A stretch of DNA of 33,268 bases from Pelotomaculum sp. DTU098 (GTDB taxonomy: Bacteria; Bacillota; Desulfotomaculia; Desulfotomaculales; Pelotomaculaceae). Where the stretch lies: NCBI GenBank assembly GCA_001512635.1, contig LFSA01000011.1, positions 1 through 33,268 on the forward strand, given 5' to 3'. The translations under genes were made by a program, and so were the position numbers. Shown here piece by piece: positions 1 through 6,783 of this stretch (position 1 is its first letter; every line of letters begins with the position of its first letter). A model generated the notes under the pieces. It did no database searches and was not told the origin of the DNA. It saw only the letters and a program-made list of their open reading frames with translations.

Positions 1-309
1 GCGGAATTCATCCAGGCCGAGCTTGCTAAAACCCTTAAAAACACCAGCCGCCAGCCCCTGGAGGTGGACCATTTTATTACCCGGAACACCAGTATGCCCG
101 CCGTCATCGTGGAAACCGGCTTCCTTACCAACGAGGCCGAGGCCAAACTCCTGCAGGAACCGGACTACCAGGCCAAAGCAGCCCGGGCCATCTACGCCGG
201 AGTAGTCAAGTACTTCGCCCGGTTGAGCAGCTCCCCCGGGGAAGACCCTGGCAAAGAGGAAGTAATTAAAACCTTCCGGGAGAACCAAACAAAAGTTTAT
301 CGCCCGTAA
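1..309 (+). CDS. N-acetylmuramoyl-L-alanine amidase (Amidase_3), 3' end only
   Basis: The frame is open from base 1 and ends at TAA 307-309, so 102 C-terminal residues are visible and the start lies outside the window. The fragment carries the end signature of zinc-dependent Amidase_3 enzymes: residues 31-42 read SMPAVIVETGFL, followed by a TN pair. In that family the Glu of the V-E-x-G-F-x-x-N motif is the second catalytic residue; here it is residue 38 (bases 112-114). The enzyme family cleaves the amide bond between muramic acid and the stem peptide in peptidoglycan, outside the membrane. The last 25 or so residues, which include a proline/glutamate/lysine stretch, lie beyond the usual domain end. 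Cell-wall or spore-cortex role cannot be told apart from this fragment. Confidence 0.9.
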   Translation, partial: AEFIQAELAKTLKNTSRQPLEVDHFITRNTSMPAVIVETGFLTNEAEAKLLQEPDYQAKAARAIYAGVVKYFARLSSSPGEDPGKEEVIKTFRENQTKVYRP

Positions 310-594
310 GAATGCACGGCCGGATTTATTTACCGGAAAGAGGGATTTTTAGCAGGATATAAAAGCAGTTTAGCGAAGTGACTTACATAAATTAGTATAG
401 ATAATTAGTAATGATGTCCCCCAACGAAAGATAAAGGCTACCCGCGCTCCCCGGGGTAAAAAAACCTGAAAAGGCTAGTTTCGGGCGACTATTATAAGTG
501 TAGTTGTAAAAAATTTAAAACCAACTATAATAATAAGAAGAATAAAATTTTGCCAAAATTGAAACTTGATTAACTCAAGTTTCGCACTTTAAAA
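310..594. other. AT-rich non-coding stretch before the decayed element
   Basis: No open frame with coding character is seen here. A perfect 9-bp inverted repeat (GAAACTTGA and TCAAGTTTC, loop of 5) lies at 561-583 just outside the left end of the decayed transposable element. A GC-rich patch at 420-495 could fold, but it did not match a riboswitch class I recognise. Confidence 0.5.
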
Positions 595-723
595 AATGCC
601 TTGAACCCTTGATATAACTGGCTTAATTACGATTTTTATTAGCAGAAAACAACAAAAGACACCCTCGTCTTGGTAAAATAGAATTGACCAAAAACCATTC
701 CAACAAGACGAAAGGATGTCTTT

Positions 724-831
724 ATGAAATCTATTTTACCAGACGAATATGCAGTTGAAAAACAGTTTTACTCTCGCGTGGATAATTTTTTCGCCAAGTA
801 TGAAATCAGCAAAAAATTGCGACGAAGCTGA
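724..831 (+). pseudogene. Transposase N-terminal fragment
   Basis: ATG at 724 opens a 35-codon frame ending at TGA 829-831. The peptide begins MKSILPDEYAVEKQF and ends ISKKLRRS. It resembles the first residues of IS4-like transposases, whose opening segment has a run such as FFxKYxxSxLLRxS; this assignment is from memory of the family. The ribosome-binding region AAAGGATG lies upstream, inside the right arm of the hairpin at 654-725. No DDE catalytic region follows. The frame runs into foreign sequence after about 832, so it is a truncated remnant. Confidence 0.55.
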
Positions 832-867
832 CTCCGGCATGCCGCAGAAGGATACAGTATATCGTTT

Positions 868-1013
868 TTGAATTCACGTACACACAAATCAGCTGTAATG
901 GTTAAGTTAATCTCAAGTCAGTTGGGCGCGGATCGAACAGATTATTTGCTTCGTGATTCTATGATGACGGGGGCCGGGTATGGCCATTTCGTTTTGGATT
1001 GGTTAATATGGGG
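868..1013 (+). pseudogene. HD-domain phosphohydrolase internal fragment
   Basis: About 45 codons in one frame contain the run SSQLGADRTDYLLRDS followed by MMTGAGYGHF and LDWLI. This matches the central signature of HD-superfamily phosphohydrolases of the YwfO/dGTPase-like group, where SSQLDADRMDYLLRDS is highly conserved. The conserved HD metal residues of the family would lie upstream and are absent. The frame then turns into a different sequence, and a separate frame at 1019-1120 (YSDEDAERKCGE through DFYKKHLIQ, then stop) also looks coding but is not recognised. The fragment sits inside the inverted-repeat element, so it was probably captured or left by rearrangement. Confidence 0.6.
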
Positions 1014-1193
1014 TATTCAGATGAAGATGCTGAAAGAAAATGCGGAGAACTGAAATCGCATTTAAAATATTTATTGCCAGAAGCAGTCGATTTTTACAAA
1101 AAACACTTAATTCAATAATTTTTTTGACAAACTCAATATAATCTATTAATTACCTATCAAAGCCTCTAAAAGACTTGCCACAAAAAACATAAT

Positions 1194-1235
1194 GCTCTCT
1201 AAACTGTTGAATGTAAATGTCTAGAGAGCTTTTTT
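1194..1235 (+). terminator. Rho-independent terminator inside the element
   Basis: GCTCTCTA (1194-1201) pairs with TAGAGAGC (1222-1229), followed directly by a run of six T. It lies near the right end of the decayed element, where a transposase transcript would have ended. Confidence 0.7.
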
Positions 1236-1379
1236 CATTTCTCTAACATAAGTTTGAAACTTAAAAATTAGAAACCCAGTTATATCAAGGCTTTGAAGGC
1301 ATTATTCAGAGACGTACCACTACACCCCTTCCGTTTCAGGAAAGAGCGTTATGTATTTGCTAAACTAAAAGTGTAGCTT

Positions 1380-1727
1380 TTAGCCTTTTGATCGGCGAAA
1401 AATGACCACCCGGTCAGAACTTTCCTGCACACTGTAGGTGGACATATCAACAGTGTATGGGAGGAAAGGAAATGATTAGTGTATTGAAAACCTCGTTGGG
1501 TTCGTCGAACGCAACTTTTTCCCAATACCAGAGGCCGACACCTGGGAAGAACTAAACGCCCGTTTGGTGGAAAAATGCCGGCAGTATACCAAAACCCACA
1601 AGGTGCCGGGAACAAAGGTCACCGCAGTAACCGCCTGACCATCGCCAGCCACCGGCGTTCTTACGGGAGGGGTGAAGAAGTTTACGACCTGGACCACTAC
1701 CTGGAGACCCTTAACAAGAGGTGCCTT
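1380..1727 (+). pseudogene. istA: IS21-family istA remnant with internal deletion
   Basis: The 3' part from 1484 encodes ENLVGFVERNFFPIPEADTW and then ELNARLVEKCRQY, which matches the C-terminal third of IS21-family IstA transposases (RNFFVPIPE...FxELNxxLLxxC). This frame ends at a stop near 1638. The downstream frame, read with a shift, continues as SHRRSYGRGEEVYDLDHYLE, the usual IstA end, so a frameshift separates the two. Upstream, an ATG at 1472 behind GGAGGAAAGG looks like the original istA start, but it enters the 3' part in the wrong frame with the whole catalytic core missing. No istB is seen after it. It is an internally deleted, frameshifted remnant. Confidence 0.7.
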
Positions 1728-1803
1728 GGTGCCTGACACCAACTTATCAACTTATTGGTGCCTGACAACTTATTGGTGCCTGACACCAACTTATCAACTT
1801 ATC
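1728..1803 (+). repeat. Tandem copies of a 29-bp repeat beginning GGTGCCTGACACC
   Basis: Two full copies (1728-1756 and 1775-1803, the latter differing only at its last base) flank a shortened copy (1757-1774) that lacks the middle of the unit. Each starts with the near-palindrome GGTGCCTGACACC and continues with ACTTATCAACTTAT. A further full copy lies alone at 17169-17197. The copies directly follow the istA remnant, but the distant copy has no transposase beside it. Confidence 0.85.
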
Positions 1804-1950
1804 TACAATTGGCCGGGTGATGTCGTCAAATAATCTCTCCCGCAGGGTTCCCGGCAGACAAAGGAGAATTGTCCACCTGTAAAGAATAGAATCTTCAAGT
1901 CCGAAATACAGTGCTTTAACTAGAGACTAAAAAAGGAGGGAGATTTAATT

Positions 1951-2856
1951 ATGCTTAAAACATCTTATGAGGAAATTGTTGATGTTCAGGCAATTGGACA
2001 GACGCAGAATACAAGGAATTTGAATGATCTTTTACCCCTTGCAAGCGCAGAGAACCTTTCTCCGGCAGAAAATGACCCGGAGCAAAACCTCCTGGTTATT
2101 GTTGATATGCAGAACGATTTTATGGAAAATGGAAGCTTGGCTGTTCCCGGCTCCCACGGTGATGTTGAAAGGCTTACCAGGTTTATATATAGAAATATGG
2201 ATAAAATCTCACAAATTGCTATGAGCCTGGATACCCATATACCCCAGCAAATTTTCTTTCCTTGCTGGTGGGTTGACCAAGATGGAAATAATCCTCCGCC
2301 ATTCACTACGATTACAAAGGAAGATTTAGCAGCTGGAAAATGGAGACCGGTGTTTTTCCCCGCAGAAAGTGTGGATTACGTCGAAGGTCTGAAAAAAGCC
2401 GGCAACATGGATTTATTTATCTGGCCTTATCATTGTATTCAGGGGACTTTTGGCTGTACTTTGGAAAACCAGCTGAGCAATATGATTTATTTTCATGCGG
2501 TGGCAAAAAAGAGTATGCCAATACCTATTGTCAAGGGGACCGATCCCCTTTCTGAAATGTACGGCATTATCAAGCCGGAGTATGATAAAAGGAATTATGT
2601 AAATCTTGATTTCCTTAACCTGTTTGAAAAATTTCACAGGATTATTATTGCCGGTGAAGCGGCAAGCCACTGCGTTTTGAGGTCAGTTCAGCAGCTTGTG
2701 GAGTATTATTCCGACAGGCCGGATATACTGCGGAAATTCGTTATCCTTGAGGATTGCATGTCGGATATACCTGGATTTGATTCAAAAAGCGAGTATGAGA
2801 AACTAAAAAAAGAAAACGGGATAAGTATTATAAAATCTGTTGATTTAGTGCTTTAA
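1951..2856 (+). CDS. Cysteine hydrolase of the isochorismatase/nicotinamidase family
   Basis: The 301-residue protein has the family's catalytic set: Asp52 in VDMQNDF, Lys195 in IVKGTDPLSEMYG, and Cys241 in GEAASHCV. The run WPYHCIQGT (158-166) is a hallmark of nicotinamidases (WPxHCxxGT), and MSLDTHIP corresponds to the usual metal-site region. Nicotinamidases hydrolyse nicotinamide to nicotinate and ammonia in NAD recycling. The protein is longer than typical PncA (about 180-210 residues), with about 45 extra N-terminal residues and longer insertions, so a related amide or a different substrate is possible. The ATG follows AAAAAGGAGGG at good spacing. It stands alone between insertion-sequence debris and a VanZ-like gene, and its codon use is more AT-rich than that of the core genes nearby. 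Confidence 0.85.
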   Translation: MLKTSYEEIVDVQAIGQTQNTRNLNDLLPLASAENLSPAENDPEQNLLVIVDMQNDFMENGSLAVPGSHGDVERLTRFIYRNMDKISQIAMSLDTHIPQQIFFPCWWVDQDGNNPPPFTTITKEDLAAGKWRPVFFPAESVDYVEGLKKAGNMDLFIWPYHCIQGTFGCTLENQLSNMIYFHAVAKKSMPIPIVKGTDPLSEMYGIIKPEYDKRNYVNLDFLNLFEKFHRIIIAGEAASHCVLRSVQQLVEYYSDRPDILRKFVILEDCMSDIPGFDSKSEYEKLKKENGISIIKSVDLVL

Positions 2857-2896
2857 TAATTAAGAAAAGCCCCCGGGGAAGGATTAGAAGGATTAT

Positions 2897-3355
2897 ATGA
2901 CTGTAAACCACAAACTCAAATTAACCCTGTCCTGGCTAGCTGTTCTGCTATTCATGCTGGCCATATATTTTCTTTCGTCGCAACCTGCCAGTGTTTCTAA
3001 TGCCTACAGCAAGGGTATAGTAGCCTTCCTGGTTGAAAACGCCTTGAAGCTGACCGGGGCGGCAATAAATGACCGCGATATGTTGGAGTTAAGCCGTAGA
3101 ATAAACTCCACTGCCCGTGAGTACATGCACGGGGTGGTTTTTTTTGTGCTGGGTATGCTGGTTCACAATGCTGTGAGGCAGTGCGGCGCCAGGGGAATGA
3201 AAGCTGTGGCCGTAGCCCTGGCCATATGTGTGGTCTACGGGATAACCGATGAAATTCACCAGATCTTTGTTCCCGGCAGGGCTTTTCAGGTTAGCGATCT
3301 GGCGATGGACGCTGCCGGCAGCATCATAGGGATATGCTTAATCTGGGCGCTGTGA
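2897..3355 (+). CDS. VanZ-like family membrane protein
   Basis: The 152-residue protein has an N-terminal membrane helix (about 10-27) followed by the family feature FLSSQPA, a middle helix after REYMHGVVFFVLG, and the closing signature VYGITDEIHQIFVPGRAFQVSDLAMDAAGSIIG, shown here in parts: DEIHQ at about 116-120 and FVPGR just after it. Four membrane segments are expected. VanZ itself gives low-level teicoplanin resistance by an unknown mechanism; most chromosomal relatives have no assigned role and are thought to act at the cell envelope. The start ATG at 2897 is preceded by GAAGGATT. It follows the hydrolase by 40 bases on the same strand and may be co-transcribed with it. Confidence 0.85.
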   Translation: MTVNHKLKLTLSWLAVLLFMLAIYFLSSQPASVSNAYSKGIVAFLVENALKLTGAAINDRDMLELSRRINSTAREYMHGVVFFVLGMLVHNAVRQCGARGMKAVAVALAICVVYGITDEIHQIFVPGRAFQVSDLAMDAAGSIIGICLIWAL

Positions 3356-3374
3356 CGGAAGGATAGGGAACCCT

Positions 3375-3494
3375 CTGGTTGAAAAGAAAAATATAACATA
3401 TGAGGAAATAAACGCCATTAGCTGGTATCTCTATACCATCTTCTTCATCGTTGAAAAGGAATATATGATCGAGGAAAAAACGGGGGTGCTTGCA
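3375..3494 (+). other. Coding-like frame without a normal start codon
   Basis: Between VanZ and the next gene a frame reads VEKKNITYEEINAISWYLYT and then IFFIVEKEYMIEEK, with natural-looking composition. It opens after a stop at 3339-3341 and offers only CTG 3375 near the GGAAGGA at 3357, or an internal ATG at 3465. The frame stays open to 3621, overlapping the next gene by 125 bases, but its coding look ends near 3494. It may be a small gene with a non-standard start, or a 5' piece detached from the following gene by a frameshift. No family is recognised. Confidence 0.3.
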
Positions 3495-3496
3495 AA

Positions 3497-4357
3497 GTGG
3501 AGGTCCTGTACCAGGGCAGTTATTTTTATTCGGTCAAGAAAGTTCAAGAAAGTGAACTGCTGGCTGAAACAGTTTTCCTGGACACCAGGCTTGAGGCGGT
3601 GGGGACGCTTCTGGTTGATTTAAAGAGCTTTCGCATCAAAGAGGCAGGCTGGGAAATACACCGCGCTCCGGACCCGGAATTGCTGGGCAGGGGAGTTTTG
3701 CCGGACTTAAAGGGAGTTGAGGCTTATTTCGGTGCCGGCAGGGCTTTAAGCCGTGCGGCGGGCGGAATCGGCGGCGGCCTGGTGAGAGGACTTCTGACCG
3801 AGTGTGTCAGGGGAATCATCCAGGCAGAAACCTATGTTACAAAATACAGGGGATTCCCCACTGAAGATGATTATGAAAGATGGTGGAAGCAGGAGCATGT
3901 CGATTCCTGCCGCTTCTATAAACGTGAAAACATGGGGAAGAATCACTGGTTTGCCTATATCGGCGGGCACAGAAGGGAGAATAACCTTTTTAACAGGTAT
4001 AAAAGCATGGCGGTATACCGCCGGATAGACGGGTCCTTGTTTGCAACGGGTAGTTTTAGCGATAGCTTTCATGAACTTAATGTGCAGTTGTCCTTTGACG
4101 GGGACAGGATAGCTTCCTGTAAGGCAGCCTTCTTACGGGCGCCGGGTTCGTTTTGTATTGAAAGTCTGGAGCTCCTCGGGCTGTTTAACGGAAAAAGTAT
4201 TGCGGAGCTCAATAAAAAAGAGGTTGCCGGCATAATCGGAGGTCCAGAGGGCTGTATTCATCTTGTGGATATCATCTATGACACGCTGGTTGCAGCTGGC
4301 GATGCCACCGCCGCCACTACCGACAGCACTGCTACCAGTGCCACTTCGCGTGGCTGA
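3497..4357 (+). CDS. DUF2889-like protein of unknown function
   Basis: This 286-residue protein has no recognised enzyme motif. Its second half (about 173-268) fits the DUF2889 pattern as I know it: a YRRIDGSLFATGSFSDS strand, then FHELNVQLSFDGD, and the closing GGPEGCIHLVDIIYD, which corresponds to the family's conserved GCTHL-type motif. The first half follows a similar order (LVDLKSFRIKEAGWEIHRAP, then LLTECVRGIIQAE), so an old internal duplication is possible. The C-terminus ends in a low-complexity Ala/Thr/Ser tail. The GTG start at 3497 has GGGGGTG upstream; no signal peptide is seen, so a cytoplasmic location is likely. The next gene is a pseudogene, so context gives no function. Confidence 0.65.
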   Translation: MEVLYQGSYFYSVKKVQESELLAETVFLDTRLEAVGTLLVDLKSFRIKEAGWEIHRAPDPELLGRGVLPDLKGVEAYFGAGRALSRAAGGIGGGLVRGLLTECVRGIIQAETYVTKYRGFPTEDDYERWWKQEHVDSCRFYKRENMGKNHWFAYIGGHRRENNLFNRYKSMAVYRRIDGSLFATGSFSDSFHELNVQLSFDGDRIASCKAAFLRAPGSFCIESLELLGLFNGKSIAELNKKEVAGIIGGPEGCIHLVDIIYDTLVAAGDATAATTDSTATSATSRG

Positions 4358-4483
4358 ACGGCTTGCTGCCGGCAAAAATCGGGTATTTCCCAGGTATTTC
4401 CCTTTATAATTAGTTGATGGACAAACTTTCTTTTTATGTTTAGAGCAGTTTTTATGTTTAAACGGTAGAGGAGTTGTTGCCGG

Positions 4484-4975
4484 ATGTCCCTGCTTTTCTT
4501 CTCCATCCGCAATGCCTTTCGCAATAAAAGTGGTAGCTGCCCTGGCGGTGTCCGGGGTGGCCTTCGGCTGCGGCCTGATGACTTTTCTGTTTTCCGTGGC
4601 CTCCGGCATGGAGAATCGGGTGGAGCAGACCTTCAGCAATCTTTCCGGACGGATTATGGTTACCCAGAAGGGCTCTGTTTTTGGCGGGCTGTTTCAGGGT
4701 GTGGGCTCGTCCTCCATCCCGGACTACTACATCGCTTTGATCGATGATATACCCCATGTTACGAACGTTACCGGCCAGGTTACGGCCGTTCTGCGCCCGG
4801 TGGGATCTGTGCTGGTGATGCCGCTGTTTCGTTACGGGGGAGAAGAAGCGGGGGCCACGCCTTTTGAAGGAATTGAACGATGCAGGGAAGACGGTGCTGG
4901 TGGCCAGCCACGACCAGCGGGTGGCGGACGCCTGCGGCAGGGTCCTGAGGCTGGAGGACGGGAGGCTGGTGTAAA
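4484..4975 (+). pseudogene. MacB-like ABC exporter scar: permease start joined to ATPase end
   Basis: The reading starts at ATG 4484 with MSLLFFSIRNAFRNK. It shifts frame near 4525-4530 into VVAALAVSGVAFGCGLMTF and SGMENRVEQTFSNLSG, typical of the first membrane helix and start of the periplasmic domain of MacB/FtsX-type permeases. The permease frame stays recognisable to about 4860 (FRYGGEEAGATPFEGIE). From about 4861 another frame reads LLKELNDAGKTVLVASHDQR and then RVLRLEDGRLV plus stop at 4975, which is the end of an ABC ATPase just past its switch histidine (the ASHD motif). A deletion therefore removed most of the permease and the first part of the ATPase, and a separate indel broke the permease start. 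The product cannot work as a transporter. Confidence 0.8.
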
Positions 4976-5077
4976 AGAGTATCTGACATTTTACGACATT
5001 ATTCTTCCAATTTCTTGTAAAATTCAGGGTTGACTTCCCATTACCAGTTTGCTAATATATATACAGAACAAATGTTC

Positions 5078-5119
5078 GGGGCAGACAAATGGCAATCATT
5101 TTTCTGCCCCAAAATTTTT
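5078..5119 (+). terminator. Rho-independent terminator
   Basis: GGGGCAGA (5078-5085) pairs with TCTGCCCC (5103-5110), followed by AAAATTTTT. It lies between the ABC scar and the DUF1659 gene. Confidence 0.65.
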
Positions 5120-5207
5120 GCCTTTGTCTCCCCGGACAAGTTCAAAAGGTTGGAAGGCCTGTGCCGCAGGCAATCCTTAATCACTTTACCCGCAAGGAGG
5201 TGAGTAA

Positions 5208-5432
5208 ATGGCCGTAAGCAAAGTCCCTATCAGTACCATTTTAAGGCTGGAGCTGCAGACCGGCGTTGACGAAGACGGCAACCCGGTTTTCCGGAACAAA
5301 AGCTTTGGCAATGTCAAGCCTGGAGCGTCCGACCAGGATCTCTACGACGTGGCCGTCAGTCTTGCAGCTTTGCAGGAGTTCCCCTTGAACAACGTTTTAC
5401 GCATCGACAACGCCCATCTTACGGAAGAATAG
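5208..5432 (+). CDS. DUF1659 family small protein
   Basis: The 74-residue protein matches the DUF1659 pattern along its whole length: an N-terminal strand region (STILRLELQTGVDEDGNPV), then NKSFGNVKPGASDQDLYDVA, and a closing region around LNNVLRIDNAHL. Members are small Firmicute proteins without known function and often lie beside DUF2922 and YvrJ genes, as here. The ATG is preceded by GCAAGGAGGTGAG, a near-perfect ribosome-binding site. There is no signal peptide or membrane segment. Confidence 0.9.
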   Translation: MAVSKVPISTILRLELQTGVDEDGNPVFRNKSFGNVKPGASDQDLYDVAVSLAALQEFPLNNVLRIDNAHLTEE

Positions 5433-5659
5433 CCATCTTTTCTCCACTTAGCATAGCTTGACTTCCACTAACGGTATATTTTTTGAGCTTCCCTGAGTTG
5501 TTCTGGAAGAAGTCCTTTGAGGTGTTGAAAGGAGCCGGCCTGGGAGGACAACAACAGGCCGGCAAGTTTGGAAAAGGCTTTGAGGTAGTGGAGACAGGGT
5601 ATGAAGGATATTTGTAAGACAAGGAACAGGAGCGATCAATAAGGAAAGGAGGTGTTTTA
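5433..5659 (+). other. Spacer with a weak open frame
   Basis: A frame from TTG 5483 to the TAA near 5616 (LSFPELFWKKSFEVLKGAG onward, about 44 residues) lacks a ribosome-binding site and is not recognised. The end of the spacer holds the strong ribosome-binding site for the DUF2922 gene. A decayed third small gene is possible. Confidence 0.25.
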
Positions 5660-5896
5660 TTGGCAACGACAACCCAGACCCTGCGCCTGGTTTTTAAAAA
5701 CCAGGCCGGTAAAAACGTCACGTTCAGCCTGGACAATCCCCGGGACGATGTAACGGCTACGGAAATTGAGGCGGCCATGGACCTGGTCATCGCCCGGAAC
5801 ATTTTCACCAGTGCAGGTGGAGACCTGGTATCCAAGCAGGATATCCGCATCATTGACAGCACCACCAACGACCTCTACGATCCGCCCGCCCAGTAG
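5660..5896 (+). CDS. DUF2922 family small protein
   Basis: The 78-residue protein has the DUF2922 form: TQTLRLVFKNQAGKNVTFSL, then NPRDDVTATEIEAAMD, and a C-terminal IRIIDSTTNDLYDP strand. The start is TTG at 5660, set by AAAGGAGGTG at 5645-5654; no ATG or GTG is available nearby. The family is small, cytoplasmic and of unknown role. It lies in the same order behind a DUF1659 gene in many spore-forming Firmicutes, so the two products may act together. Confidence 0.9.
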   Translation: MATTTQTLRLVFKNQAGKNVTFSLDNPRDDVTATEIEAAMDLVIARNIFTSAGGDLVSKQDIRIIDSTTNDLYDPPAQ

Positions 5897-5910
5897 AAGC
5901 GGTTAACTGC

Positions 5911-6080
5911 GGGGTTTATGGAGGCAGGGAGGAGCTGGAGAATGCTGGAGGAAACAGAGGACCAGGGAGCAAGCTGAAAGGACCGGGAGGAAAGGAGGAG
6001 TGATCAGGAAAACAAGGAGGGATCAGGAGGAAATAAGGAGCAGAGAACAGTTAGTAAACAGCGAAGAAGGAGAAAACAGG
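5911..6080 (+). other. Polypurine tract with many ribosome-binding-like motifs
   Basis: For about 170 bases the plus strand is almost entirely A and G, with repeated GGAGG, AAGGAGG and GGAGGAAA motifs (for example near 5926, 5971, 5991 and 6017). No long frame uses them; the only short frame is MEAGRSWRMLEETEDQGAS at about 5918-5977. Confidence 0.6.
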
Positions 6081-6175
6081 TGGATGAGCGTTAGGCTTCC
6101 GGAAGACCGTACTTAAGCTGGCGTCTGCAAAAGAAAGGCAGAGGGCGACTCCCGCAAACTAAACCATTTTAAGGA

Positions 6176-6367
6176 GTGATCTCTCTGGAATTGATCCTGC
6201 AGGCGGTGGGCAGTGTGGGCTTTCCTGTAGCCGTGGCAACATACTTGCTGGTGCGCATTGAGGGCAAACTGGAGGACCTGACCGTGGGCATCGCCAGGCT
6301 GACCGAGGCCCTGGCGGGCATGCGGCGGCAGGTGGAGCAAAAGGAACAGAAGCATAAGGAGCAGTAG
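6176..6367 (+). CDS. YvrJ family small membrane protein
   Basis: The peptide carries the YvrJ family core LQAVGSVGFPVAVATYLLVRIEGKLE, seen here as SVGFPVAVATYLLVRIEGKL, a single membrane helix with a charged end. A coiled tail rich in Glu, Gln and Lys follows (RRQVEQKEQKHKEQ). The function is unknown; YvrJ genes commonly follow DUF1659 and DUF2922 genes. The start is uncertain: GTG 6176 overlaps the AAGGAG at 6171-6176, so translation from that site would need CTG 6185 (8 bases downstream) or TTG 6191 (14 bases). The protein is therefore 58 to 63 residues long. Confidence 0.85.
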   Translation: MISLELILQAVGSVGFPVAVATYLLVRIEGKLEDLTVGIARLTEALAGMRRQVEQKEQKHKEQ

Positions 6368-6783
6368 GAGCAAGAGCTGCAGAATAAGCGAGATCTGCAG
6401 CAGGAGATCACAGTTTGTTGGTAGTAAACGGTTTTAGAAAAGCAAAGGCTTGGGGGGGCCGCTTTCAAGGGAAAGGCGGCCTCCTTATCCGATAGCAGGA
6501 AGAGCTCCTTCCATTTCAGTTCCACAGCCAGTAAAATGTAAAAAATTTACAAATAGAGATAAAATTAAACAAATTAAATAATATAATGTGAAATTAAATA
6601 CAGAATTAAAAACAAAATGAGTTTATTTCCTGCACAACAAATTTTTTAAAAATCTCTAAAAATACTTATAAATTTACTGTACTGGCAGGAAAAAACATTA
6701 TTTTGCAAGAATAAAAATAATTAGAGATATTTCATTTTTAAAATGTTTTATGTTATTCTTTGTAATATATTTTTTACGAATGG
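6368..6783. other. Intergenic: GC hairpin then AT-rich upstream region
   Basis: A strong hairpin lies at 6457-6481 (GGCCGCTTTC with GAAAGGCGGCC, one bulge). It may end the YvrJ transcript, although no T-run follows. From about 6535 to 6783 the sequence is very AT-rich and probably contains the promoter of the Spo0E-like gene. I could not assign boxes with confidence. Confidence 0.4.

Larger units (their letters stand above)
595..1303 (+). mobile_element. Decayed IS-like element with inverted ends
   Basis: Imperfect terminal inverted repeats of about 27 bp bound this stretch: 595-621 on the left, and the reverse complement of 1276-1303 on the right. They share the cores AATGCCTT and CTTGATATAACTGG. 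Just inside the left end, 654-725 contains an inverted repeat around CGTCTTG directly upstream of a transposase start, a layout seen in many insertion sequences. A terminator hairpin sits near the right end. At about 0.7 kb the element is too short for a full transposase. The interior holds only a transposase N-terminus and unrelated coding scraps, so this is a dead or non-autonomous derivative. Confidence 0.65.

Noticed and set aside
420-500. GC-rich foldable patch with GATAAAGGCTA, suggestive of a cyclic-di-GMP riboswitch
   Set aside because: The hallmark blocks of that class (GGCAAACC and GGGACGCAAAGCC) are not present, and no gene follows that it could control.
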